NCBI GenBank assembly: GCA_023105745.1
Contig: JALGQZ010000005.1
Span: forward strand, 806,001-870,000
Origin: Austropuccinia psidii
Lineage: Eukaryota > Basidiomycota > Pucciniomycetes > Pucciniales > Sphaerophragmiaceae
Length of the DNA stretch: 64,000 nucleotides
Reading direction: 5' to 3'
Part shown: positions 1 through 8,949 of the stretch, piece by piece
How positions within the stretch are numbered: the stretch's first letter is position 1
Layout of the letters: each line of letters opens with the position of its first letter
Notes under the pieces: model-generated
What the model was told of the DNA's origin: nothing
What the model saw: only the letters and a program-made list of their open reading frames with translations
Database searches by the model: none
Translations under genes and position numbers: made by a program

Positions 1-129
1 ATTTCAATCTCCAATTAAAAAAAAAAAAAAAAAAAAAAAAAACCACCACAAAAAATAGCAAAACTAATAAAAAAAATAACCTAAAAAAAAGAAAAAAAAA
101 AAAAAAGAGAATTTTTTTCATATCTGTAT

Positions 130-520
130 CAGTATCAGGGCAGTGACCTCCTGCCTTATCAAAGAGGAATTTCAAATCATTCAAAATAACTTATAAAAAA
201 AAATCTTTTTTAAACACTCTTATCACTCAGGGCAGTGACCTCCTGCCTTATCAAAGAGGAATTTCAATTTTTTTTTTCAAGTCTCTTTTCACTCAAGGGC
301 AGTGACCTCCTGCCTTATCAAAGAGGAACTTCAAATCATTCAAAAACATAAAAAAAAATAATCTTTTTTCAACATTCCCATAATTCAGGGCAGTGACCTC
401 CTGCCTTATCAAAGAGGAATTTCAAATAATTAAAAAACATAAAAATAATCTTTTTTCAACATTCTTATAATTCAGGGCAGTGACCTCCTGCCTTATCAAA
501 GAGGAATTTCAATTTTTTCA
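130..520. repeat. Five spaced copies of a ~33-bp direct repeat
   Basis: A block starting CAGGGCAGTGACCTCCTGCC and running on through TTATCAAAGAGGA recurs at about 136, 228, 296, 387 and 473, separated by 35-60 bases of A/T-rich filler that itself often contains CTTTTTTCAACATTC. Inside each block GGCAG and CTGCC can pair around a 7-base loop. No reading frame spans the copies. I see it as an imperfect minisatellite, perhaps in the leader or LTR of element D, which begins further right. Confidence 0.8.
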
Positions 521-820
521 ATTTTTTTTTCAAGTATCTTATCACTCAAGGCTATAAATCTTTATTCAAGAAAGGACTTCAAACTCAACATTTCTCAAGA
601 TATTTTTTTTCAATGTACAAGTATTATGATTTTATTTTTCAAAAAAAGCAGGGGTGGTTATCTGTTCTTATGCCACCTCATATATAAAAATGGCACAAGT
701 TTGGGGAAGTGTGGGCCCATAGGCCTTTATTAATATTATTTCTCTTTTTTGAAAAAAAAAAACAATGAAAAGATAGTGTGAAGAAACAGCAAAAGAAGAT
801 ATAGATAGCTCAAAATATCA
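521..820. other. AT-rich stretch without a gene
   Basis: No open frame of note and no recognised element. It joins the direct-repeat block on the left to the palindromic repeats on the right. Confidence 0.6.
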
Positions 821-1115
821 AAATTATGACCGCCGGTCATAATTTGGTTCTTTGAGACAGGAAGATATAAAATATGGAAAGGAAAACAAGAAGAAACAAA
901 AATCAACCAAACAAGCTAGGCTGTTCAGATACAGAAAAAGAAGATAGAAGAAGTTCAAAATGTCAAAATTATGACCACCGGTCATAATTTGCCATAAAGC
1001 AAGAAAACTATATCAAGAAAGGGAAGAAAAACCAACCAAACAAGCTAAGCCATTCAGATACAGAAAAGGAAGACCAAAGAATTTAAAATGTCAAATTATG
1101 ACCGCCAGTCATAAA
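821..1115. repeat. Three ~135-bp repeats, each with a near-perfect palindrome
   Basis: The arm AAATTATGACC is followed by a 3-base centre and its exact complement GGTCATAATTT at 821-845 and 966-990; a decayed third copy lies at 1093-1115. The palindromes sit in a longer direct repeat that shares the flank CAAACAAGCTARGC and TTCAGATACAGAAAA, spaced 145 and 127 bp apart. The symmetry suggests a dimeric protein-binding site or an RNA hairpin; no function can be assigned from sequence. Confidence 0.8.
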
Positions 1116-1461
1116 ATGACCACCTTATTACAGAAAATAATTCAACTCACCAAAAAGGCTACCACCATTTATACTGGATGACGTTCTTATAGCCCCAAAT
1201 TGATGGGTTTGTCAATCTTTGACAAGCACGCATCCTTCCAGCATTTTAAATGAGCAAATTGAAATAAGTACTTCTCAAATTATGATCAAGGTTGAGCACC
1301 CCAATCACAACAAGTTTCCAAAGATCAATTTTGTTTGACAGAATCAAGGAACACAACAATACCAAATTGCATCATTAAGCTTGCTCAAGGCTCAGAATAT
1401 GCTACCCAGCATGGTTACCCTATTCCAGACACTGACAGGTCCAGCAGCAGAATTACTACCA

Positions 1462-1540
1462 GAGGGGGGATTTGAACCCATTTCAAATTTGATGAAAGTG
1501 GAAAGCAACCCGGAATCACTAACCACTACACCATTTCAAA
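1462..1540 (-). ncRNA. tRNA-like or SINE-head locus with Pol III A and B boxes
   Basis: On the minus strand, TGGTGTAGTGG (1523-1533) matches the Pol III A-box consensus at all 11 positions and GGTTCAAATCC (1468-1478) matches the B box fully. Their 55-nt separation fits a tRNA with a longer middle. The D-arm sequence resembles eukaryotic tRNA-Gln or tRNA-Glu. I cannot fold a proper acceptor stem or anticodon arm, so this is more likely a tRNA-derived SINE head or a decayed tRNA than a working tRNA. Confidence 0.45.
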
Positions 1541-1597
1541 ATATAACATCACTCCTCAAATTGAAAACTCATTCAACATCACTCATCAATTTAATCA

Positions 1598-1605
<8 letters not shown>

Positions 1606-1648
<43 letters not shown>

Positions 1649-2060
1649 TTAACAAAAAAAAAAAAAAAAAATTTTTCAACAAAAAAAAAAAAAAAAAAAA
1701 TTTTTAACATAAAAAAAAAAAAAAGAAAAAATTTTTTCACTTAAAAAAAAAAAAAAAAAAAAATTTTGTTCAATATAAAAAAAAAAAAAAAAATTTTTTT
1801 CAACATAAAAAAAAAAAGAAAAATAATTTTTTAATAAAAAAAAAAAAAAAATTTTTTTCAACATAGAAAAAAAAAATTTTTTTCAACATAAAAAAAAAAA
1901 TTTTTTTTCAACATAAAAAAACAAAAAAAAAAAAAACTTTTTCAAGATAAAAAGAAAATGAAAAAAAAAATTTTTTAACATAAAACAAAAAAAAAAAAAA
2001 ATATTTTTTTTCAACAGAAAATAATTTTTTGAAAAAAAATCTTTTTTCAACATAAAAAAA
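1606..2060. repeat. A-run/T-run low-complexity array
   Basis: About fourteen irregular units of roughly 15-20 A followed by TTTTTTCAACA, period about 25-35 bp. Lysine- or phenylalanine-rich frames across it are composition artefacts. Confidence 0.9.
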
Positions 2061-2134
2061 ATTATAATAACAAACATAAATAAAATAAACTGTCGTGATT
2101 AAAATTAAGGATAAAATATCAGATCAAATAAAGA

Positions 2135-2434
2135 AGGCTAAAATTAGTCCTTGTATGACTTTAAACTACAGGGTAGCAACCTGAAGGCTAAAATTAGTCC
2201 TTGTATGACTTTAAACTACAGGGTAGCAACCTGAAGGCTGAAATTAGTCCTTGTATGACTTTAAACTACAGGGTAGCAACCTGAAGGCTAAAATTAGTCC
2301 TTGTATGACTTTAAACTACAGGGTAGCAACCTGAAGGCTAAAATTAGTCCTTGTATGACTTTAAACTACAGGGTAGCAACCTGAAGGCTAAAATTAGTCC
2401 TTGTATGACTTAAACTACAGGGGTAGCACACCAG
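2135..2434. repeat. Six-unit 50-bp tandem repeat
   Basis: Units begin AGGCTAAAATTAGTCC at 2135, 2185, 2235, 2285, 2335 and 2385 and are almost identical; the last loses a base and degrades. Looser echoes (CTTGTATGACATTAAACTGCAGG and a CTTGCATGACTTAAAACTAC copy) follow to about 2680. The near-identity implies recent expansion or homogenisation. It lies upstream of the element D pol frame and may belong to that element's leader. Confidence 0.95.
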
Positions 2435-2765
2435 AGGGCTGAAGATGCAAGTAAAATCAAGGAATCAAGAAAATAAAAAGAAAAGAGAAGATATCAAGAG
2501 TAAAACAAAAATGAATAATAGAATAATGAAAGCCTAAAGTAAAACAGCAAGCTCAGGACTAGCGTTCACAAATGTTCTTGTATGACATTAAACTGCAGGA
2601 TTTGGTATACCTAATATACTGGGTTTTATCCACCTAGAGGTAAAAGTCCTTGCATGACTTAAAACTACTGCTCAAATACAATTATGAATAAAAGGAAAAG
2701 AAAGAACTGAAAAGACTGTTTTTATTTCAACTAAAAAAAATTATTATAAAAAAAAAAAAAAAAAA

Positions 2766-2793
2766 ATAATATATATATATATATATATATATT
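2766..2793. repeat. (TA)n microsatellite
   Basis: About 13 TA dinucleotides directly upstream of the D pol frame. Confidence 0.9.
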
Positions 2794-2827
2794 ATCAATT
2801 TATGCTTTAAAAACCAGACTAATAATC

Positions 2828-3834
2828 ATGGAAGCTCAAGCCAATGCTGCAAAATATAAGTCAGTACTCAAGAAGGTTAGACCAGTCAATGAAGCTATGC
2901 CTCAAGATCTGAATCCACCTTTGGGAAGACCTGAATTATCAAGAGACCCATATGAAACACCCCTATCACCTAACCCACCTCCTTTTTTTGAAACATCAAA
3001 AGTTACAGAAGAAAGAATTTCAATGATAAACTTTGGACCATCTGGATGGTTATCAGAAGAAGAGATTAATTTATTAAAGAATGTTATATTACTAAGGCAA
3101 AAGGCTATAGCATTTTGTGAAGAAGAAAGAGGAGTACTAAAACATTCTTATGGAAAACCTTATAAAATACCAATTATACCACATGAACCATGGCAAAAGA
3201 AACCAATACCAATACCAAAATCAATTTTACCTCAATTTATTGAGCTAGTCAGAGAACGAATACGTACAGGACTCTATGAACAATCAACATCAAGCTATAA
3301 CAGCCCAGTATTTTGTGTAGCAAAGCCCAACGGAAAACTTAGAATAGTTCATGATCTTCAAGACCTCAATAAAGTAACAATAAAAGATGCAGGATTGCCA
3401 CCAAATGTTGATGAGTTTGTAGGATCATTTTCAGGAAGAGCATGTTATGGATTGGGAGATATCATGGGAGGATACGATGAAAGAGAATTGGATATTACTA
3501 CAAGACCCCTTACAACATTTGAAACACCACTTGGAAGACTTCAGCTTACAAGACTACCTCAAGGAGCAACAAACTCTGTGGCAGTTTATCAAGCACAAAT
3601 GACTTGGATACTTCAGGAGGAAATACCAGAGCACCTTGGAATATTTATAGATGATGGAGGAATTAAAGGACCCAGATCAACATATCAGCATGAAACATTG
3701 AAGGAGAATCAGCTCATAAGAAGATTTGTTTGGGAATATGCAGTAACATTAGAAAGAATACTTTTCAGGATAGAAGAGGCAGGACTCACAATTTCAGGAT
3801 CAAAATTTGCATGTTGTGTTCCAGCACTTGATAT
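2828..3834 (+). pseudogene. Element D (Ty3/gypsy) reverse transcriptase, 5' part
   Basis: This is the N-terminal part of a gypsy Pol protein, about 335 residues, beginning MEAQANAAKYKSV. After a pre-RT region with proline-rich linkers, it shows the RT fingers and palm: SPVFCVAKPNGKLRIVHDLQ, then the LTRLPQGATNS motif, then GIFIDDGG, the family's variant of YxDD. The frame runs into ALDIV and is then cut by the LTR of element C; the 19 or so further codons read through at 3835-3901 are LTR sequence. The rest of the protein resumes at 12,137, so the whole was one pol gene before insertion. No Gag is seen upstream; the region to the left is repeats, so D is probably 5'-truncated or its Gag lies outside the window. 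Confidence 0.9.
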
Positions 3835-5671
3835 TGTGAGCCTTAGAGATAATTTCATATACCCAAAAGACCACAAATACAAAATTAACATATTAATATA
3901 AATAAAATAAATTTATTTATATTATTAAGATGAAAATCAAAATATAAATATAAAATTATATTAAAAATAAAAAATTAATTACAATTTAAAAATAAAAATA
4001 CATTAAATTTTGTAAGTATAAAATTACATTTATACTTGAAAAAATTAAGTAAAAATGAAATTTTAACAAAATTGTGAAAAAATAAATAAATTTGGAAAAA
4101 AGTTAAATAAAAATTATTATAACTTTTTATCCAATAAATAAACATATAAAAATTATTTCACCATTGGATTCCTCATAAAAAATCAGGTGGGGTCACCTCT
4201 GAGTGAAATTCTTGTAACTCAACTCTAAATAAGCTTAAATTAAGTTTTTAGTATTTTCAATACAAAAGCTGAAAATCCTCAAAACCTTAATTTAATTCAC
4301 ACCACATGTGGTGTTAACCATCAAATTTTGTGTTAAAATTGAGGTGTTGTGTTTAGTTTAGAAGTTATGAGGAATTGAAGTATTTTCAATTGAATTCAAT
4401 TGAAATGTCAAAATGTGCGCGTGTATTACATAAGTGAACTTTGATTTACATATGAGGTGTCAATTATTACTGTATTGTACTGTACAATTGAATTGAATTA
4501 CATATGTAAAGTATAAGTATAATACATGATGAGGAATTAAAGGAAAAATAAATTGGAAAGATTAAATTTGGGGGGGAAAAGGAACTCCAGCTCTAAGGGG
4601 GAGCTAGACCCCCAAAATCCTTGCTGACAGGCGTGGGATGTCAAAATTCACGCAAAAGTTCATCACTTTTGGCCTGGAATCGAGTTACAGGGTCTGTGGA
4701 CTCAATTGATGATGAGGTTTTGATACCAACTGGGGTAGTTTTAGCTGTTGCCAAGAGGGTAAAACTACCCTTAAGATAAAACAATCATAATAAAAACAGT
4801 TTTAACTGGTTTCTACGCCTCTGACACACATTCTGACGTGTTTTGAAGGCTATAGGCCTGGTATTGCAATAGTAATGGCTGATTTAAGGGTCTAAAATGG
4901 CTAAAAATGGCTAAAAATGGCTTAAACCAGCCCTTTTTTGGTCTAAACCAGGGTTCAATGATGCCATAATTAGTTTTTCTGTTGTCAGACTGTTTTTCAC
5001 GACTGACAAGAGTAAATTTTACTTTTGGAGTAAGAGAATTGATGGCTATAAAAGAATGTCTTCTTTGCCCCACTTTTCTCTTCATGTTAGAATCTTTTCC
5101 TTTTATTAATTAGTTTAAACACTGTTAAACAATCAATCAAAGATTCCAACCACCACTTTTAAATCATTTTAATCCTTTTAACCACGTGAAAAAATCATTA
5201 TAATCATTGTTTGTAACTCTTATAATCATTTTTACCCCTGAACCAGCCCAGAAGTGAATTAAAGCATCTTTCATCACTGTTAACTTTGTCACTTTGTTTC
5301 CAAATTCACTCTGGTCACTTTTGGGCGTGTTTTCTCTTTAATATTCTTTTTAAAGACTTTGTTCTTTAATTAATTGCTTGCAGTTCTTTGCTCAATTAAT
5401 TCCAATTGAAATTGCTCTCGAAGAAATTTCTTTTGTAGCCTTAAAATATCTCTTGTAGAGTATTTTTTGGATAAATTTTTATTGTTGGTAAAACAATAAA
5501 TTTTTATAATATTATTGTTTTATACTAATAAAGTTATAAACAATAAATTTGGCGTGTTTTCTCTTAAAAATAATATTTCATACTATTTTTAACAGAATTT
5601 TACCTTATACAAATTTTGAGGACAGGAAAGGTACTTGATTTTTAATCAAAGTTTCATATCCACACCTTACA
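3835..5671 (+). mobile_element. 5' LTR of gypsy element C (1,837 bp)
   Basis: Begins TGTGAGCCTTAGAG directly after the interrupted D codons and ends ACACCTTACA just before a primer-binding site. Its first 44 bases are repeated at 12,093 after the Pol frame and polypurine tract, which fixes the start. Related LTRs lie at 25,766-37,794 (inverted, split) and 43,074-44,302. The five bases before it, GATAT (3830-3834), would be the target duplication, but the right-hand copy was lost with most of the 3' LTR. Confidence 0.9.
5046..5053 (+). promoter_or_regulatory. LTR core promoter (TATAAAAG)
   Basis: GGCTATAAAAGAATGTCTTC sits about two-thirds into the C LTR and is kept in LTR G (near 44,266) and, inverted, in C' (near 26,385). 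Conservation in otherwise diverged LTRs supports it as the retroelement TATA box. Confidence 0.6.
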
Positions 5672-5673
5672 TT

Positions 5674-5690
5674 TGGGGGCCCAGCCGTGA
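5674..5690 (+). promoter_or_regulatory. Primer-binding site of element C
   Basis: Two bases after the LTR, TGGGGGCCCAGCCGTGA is complementary to a tRNA 3' end finishing in CCA. The same site, inverted, follows the C' LTR at 25,749-25,763. I cannot say which tRNA it fits. Confidence 0.75.
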
Positions 5691-5867
5691 TATTTTACCT
5701 GTGACATATTTTTTACTCTTTTTAAATCTTTTTTCTTATATTGAAAAATTTAAAAACATATAAAAAATACTTATAATTCAAAAAATCCATAAAAAATAAC
5801 TTTTTTTTCATATTATAAGTGAGGCTTATATTTTTATTTCTTTTTTGAAATAACCTTTTTTTTACTT

Positions 5868-6440
5868 AATTAATTGGCTTTTTCATTAATTTTAGTGTCT
5901 GACAACGTGGTAAGACAAGAAAACATTGAAACAGCCTCAACAGTAACCAGCATTATCCCTGCCAGTACTGTTAATTCTGATCATAATAGTACTATTATTG
6001 TGACTCAAAATAACCAGCCTGAACCAATATCTTCTGAATTGATTAACTTGGATATAAGTAATACCCTTCAGAAAGCTAAAAATTTGGCCAATAGTAAGTT
6101 TTTGACGTAAAAATACTATTTTAAGCCTTTTTTAACCATAATTATGCCTTCAACCAGATCAGGAGCCAGCTACAACCCCTCAAGCAGCTCCCAAAAAGGT
6201 AATAGACGTGATTATGGCAGAGGCCAACCAGGTACAGAAGGAAAAGGGTCAGTTGATGACTTCCAAACAACTAAATTGGGTCATTCTGAAGCTGATAATA
6301 CTATTTTACCTTCAAAAAGAGCTGACACCCGCCACAACAAGCCTCTGTGGACATATACAAAGCCAGCCACAGTGCATACAACAATGCACTTCAATTCAAG
6401 GAGTACCAGATCCTTGCAGACCTGTGGAAGAATTGCATGA
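5868..6440 (+). CDS. Element C 5' leader frames and N-terminal Gag frame
   Basis: One frame carries an S/T-rich segment (SDNVVRQENIETAS..., to a TAA at 6108) and, after it, MPSTRSGASYNPSSSSQKG (from 6144) to a stop at 6438. In the inverted relative C' these two parts are a single open frame (25,079-25,564) with closely matching residues, so the sequence is, or was, translated. TTTTTCATTAATTTTAG just before TGTCTGACAACG resembles a 3' splice site, and AATA|GTAAGT near 6090 resembles a donor, so the leader may be spliced. It overlaps the main Gag frame, which opens at 6208 in another register. How the three frames are joined is unresolved. Confidence 0.5.
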
Positions 6441-8949
6441 ATTCTTACCTGACAGTAAGAAAATTCTTGGGCCATCCCAACACTTGCAAATTGCTCAATG
6501 GATGGCATCCATTTATGGAGAAGAAAAACATGATGCTTTTGACACTAGAATGGAGGAAAAACAACCCTCCACCAGCCAAACCAGTGCCAAAAACAGCCCC
6601 AGTGGCCAGCAGCAGCAATTCCAACGTGAAAAAGCAGCCACAAACTCCAAACAAGGGCAAAGGGAAGGCACCAGCCCCAAAACCTTACAGCCAGGGCTAC
6701 AGAATCCCAAAGATTCAGAAGGATGCCATGGAAAATGTATTTCAGATGGCCAGAACCATGATGGAATTACAGAAGAAGGAGGAAGCCAGATTAAGGTTCC
6801 AGAAATGATTTCTGACATATTTGATTCCATCCCAGAGTTGTATAATGCTATAAATGACGTGAAAAAACATCTTTCTGATAAAAATGAAACCATTTGTAAC
6901 AACATTAAAACAAACAACCTGAGTCTGTGCCAAATTAATGAAACACTTATGTGTTTTGAAAAAGTTTTAAGAACAATTAAAAATTTCAATAATGATAATT
7001 CTTCTAACAATAAAATAAATGAACAATCTGCCATTATTAAAGAATTAACAGATAAATATTCTAAATTCAATATTGATGACATAATTGAAACAAGAATTAA
7101 ACAAGCCGTAAATATTATCAAGACAGATAACAAGAAAGTCCTTGATGACATTTCAAAATCATTTACTGAAGTAAAGACATATACCATTGCCTTGAAAAAG
7201 TGTTTTGATGCTTCACAAGAAGAAGTATCAAAATTATCAATGAAATTGAATCAAGTCACTGCTGATAATACAAGACAGACAGAGTTATGGCATAAACTGA
7301 CACATAAGGAAGACATGTATAAAATTGAAGTAATAAATTTAATACAAAGCTTCCAACATGAATACAGAAATTCCCAAAGGTGTAGCAACAGTAAAATGAA
7401 TGACATTGAACAAATACTGAACACCTTACCAAGAATGTCTACACCTCTAAATCAAAATGAGGGCACAAGAATTCCAAATCCACAAGTATTGGATCCTGAT
7501 AGTTCACAATTAAAAAATGAATTATCCACTTCTTTTCATAACTTGGAACCATCAATGGGCCAAGCACTCTCGAAAGAAGTTCCAAAACTTAAAGAATGGC
7601 CTCACTTCAGTGGTGAAGGAGAGTATGACCATATGGAATTCATTAGAGGTATTGACATGATCAAAGAGGATTTTGAATTACCAGACAGATTGGTAACAGC
7701 CAGGTTTAACACCTTGTTTACCAGATCAGCTCACAGATGGTACATCAAAATAAGACAAGCACATGGACACCAGAGTTGGACTTGGTGGAAAACCCAAATC
7801 ATCAACAAATGGGAAAATGATGCTTGGAGGTTTAAAGTTGAAACAGCCTTTGAATCTGCCAAATTTAATGCTGATAAAGACAAAGCTTTACCATGGTTTT
7901 GCCAACAAAAGGACAGATTAACAGCATTATATCCTGACATGTCAGAATTTATGATCCATAGAAAAATTCTGAGACAATGTGGAGGTGACTTAGAGCATGC
8001 TGTCAAAAGCAGGACTACTGAACAATCTTCAGCAGAGGATATTATCAATATACTAGAAGAAGTAACCACCAGAACCAAAATTGGTTCTAGTAGGGTGAAT
8101 CTTAAAACAAGGTTTAATACACCTTGGAAAGATTCTGTGGACAAAAACCCCAAAGAAAATTCTAGTAATATTAAATATAAATCTGCAGATACAGTCAGAA
8201 AATGCCATATTTGCCAAAGCACCACCCATTTAGCCAATACATGTCCAAAAAGGGGGAAAATCAATGAAATTGACATTGAAAAGGGACCAGATGTTGAAAA
8301 AGAAGACATAATTGAAGACAATTCAGATGATAAGTCATCCATATTTTCTGAATCTTCAAAAGATATAGAAAATATCAATGCCACTTTTGACATCATGGAA
8401 TCTTATTCCCACTTACCACAATTGAGCAATGGTCAAGTTGATTTATCAAAAGTTCAAGATGCACAACTTATGAAGACAAAACCAAACAGAGGAAAAGGTT
8501 ATACAGCTGGTAACTCCTGTATAACAGAAGTGGTGATTGACAACAAGCCCACTAAACTTTTGCTTGACCCAGGAGCCTTCTGCTCTTGTGTTGGAAAATC
8601 TTTTCTTAAGACTTGTGTACCAAATTTTGAAGACCAATTGTTACCAATTGATGGTATAAAATTCAACAGTGCAAGTAACCCAATGAAAGCATTAGGAATC
8701 TTTGAGACCAATGTCATATTCCCACACATAAATGGGAATTTAAGGATCACAGTTGAATTTGTTGTTATGGAAGATTGCTCTAGTACCCATTTTATATTGG
8801 GAAATGACTATTTAATCATGTATGGGATAGATTTACATAATAACAAAGACAGATACTTTACAATTGGGGACAATAAGCGCCAGAAATTTGCCTTTTTACC
8901 ATTTAAAAGACAAATTACAGTAAACAAAGTATCACCAGTTAACTTATAG
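6208..8949 (+). CDS. Element C Gag-protease polyprotein (913 codons)
   Basis: Long open frame ending at an amber codon (8947-8949). After a low-complexity N-terminus comes a predicted coiled-coil region, then a retrotransposon Gag core around WPHFSGEGEYDHMEFI, a zinc knuckle CHICQSTTHLANTC (CX2CX4HX4C), an acidic linker and an aspartic-protease-like domain with LLLDPGAFCSCVG, where the usual D-S/T-G-A is D-P-G-A, and a later FILGNDYL flap region. Gag would form the particle and the protease would mature it. Pol follows in the same frame with no other stop, and in C' the amber position is GAG, so Gag-Pol was originally one polyprotein broken by a single nonsense change. The true start is uncertain because a second frame is open over 6347-6808. 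Confidence 0.85.
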   Translation: MIMAEANQVQKEKGQLMTSKQLNWVILKLIILFYLQKELTPATTSLCGHIQSQPQCIQQCTSIQGVPDPCRPVEELHEFLPDSKKILGPSQHLQIAQWMASIYGEEKHDAFDTRMEEKQPSTSQTSAKNSPSGQQQQFQREKAATNSKQGQREGTSPKTLQPGLQNPKDSEGCHGKCISDGQNHDGITEEGGSQIKVPEMISDIFDSIPELYNAINDVKKHLSDKNETICNNIKTNNLSLCQINETLMCFEKVLRTIKNFNNDNSSNNKINEQSAIIKELTDKYSKFNIDDIIETRIKQAVNIIKTDNKKVLDDISKSFTEVKTYTIALKKCFDASQEEVSKLSMKLNQVTADNTRQTELWHKLTHKEDMYKIEVINLIQSFQHEYRNSQRCSNSKMNDIEQILNTLPRMSTPLNQNEGTRIPNPQVLDPDSSQLKNELSTSFHNLEPSMGQALSKEVPKLKEWPHFSGEGEYDHMEFIRGIDMIKEDFELPDRLVTARFNTLFTRSAHRWYIKIRQAHGHQSWTWWKTQIINKWENDAWRFKVETAFESAKFNADKDKALPWFCQQKDRLTALYPDMSEFMIHRKILRQCGGDLEHAVKSRTTEQSSAEDIINILEEVTTRTKIGSSRVNLKTRFNTPWKDSVDKNPKENSSNIKYKSADTVRKCHICQSTTHLANTCPKRGKINEIDIEKGPDVEKEDIIEDNSDDKSSIFSESSKDIENINATFDIMESYSHLPQLSNGQVDLSKVQDAQLMKTKPNRGKGYTAGNSCITEVVIDNKPTKLLLDPGAFCSCVGKSFLKTCVPNFEDQLLPIDGIKFNSASNPMKALGIFETNVIFPHINGNLRITVEFVVMEDCSSTHFILGNDYLIMYGIDLHNNKDRYFTIGDNKRQKFAFLPFKRQITVNKVSPVNL
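6347..6808 (+). CDS. Overlapping second Gag N-terminal frame in element C
   Basis: A 153-codon frame overlapping the Gag-protease frame, running from MDIYKASHSAYNN to LRFQK and ending in TGA at 6806-6808. It holds a globular-looking segment (KEYQILADLWKNCMNSYLT), a basic P/K/S-rich linker and GYRIPKIQKDAMENVFQMA. That last motif recurs, in the frame analogous to this one, in element H (SYRIPKIQKDALDNFFKIA, 59,362 on) and as a weaker match in element I (PMIQKLLDLVNEV), so this frame is probably a genuine protein and the main frame its overprint. Translation would reach the coiled-coil region by a -1 shift or by restart at the ATGA that overlaps the stop. Confidence 0.55.
   Translation: MDIYKASHSAYNNALQFKEYQILADLWKNCMNSYLTVRKFLGHPNTCKLLNGWHPFMEKKNMMLLTLEWRKNNPPPAKPVPKTAPVASSSNSNVKKQPQTPNKGKGKAPAPKPYSQGYRIPKIQKDAMENVFQMARTMMELQKKEEARLRFQK

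Noticed and set aside
130..520. Regularly spaced repeats resembling a CRISPR array
   Set aside because: Spacers are A/T filler of uneven length that resemble one another, repeats are imperfect, and the setting is a eukaryotic genome.
1676..2077. Two phenylalanine/lysine-rich minus-strand frames
   Set aside because: They are translations of poly(A)/poly(T) repeats.
2766..2793. (TA)n as an origin or promoter
   Set aside because: Simple dinucleotide runs are common here, as at 18,127; nothing else supports a function.
6445..7187. Minus-strand frames of up to 224 codons opposite element C Gag, and similar ones opposite Pol
   Set aside because: They mirror conserved sense codons, have no motifs and break in C'.
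8947..8949. Programmed readthrough of the C amber codon
   Set aside because: C' has a glutamate codon here, and no readthrough context such as CARYYA follows.
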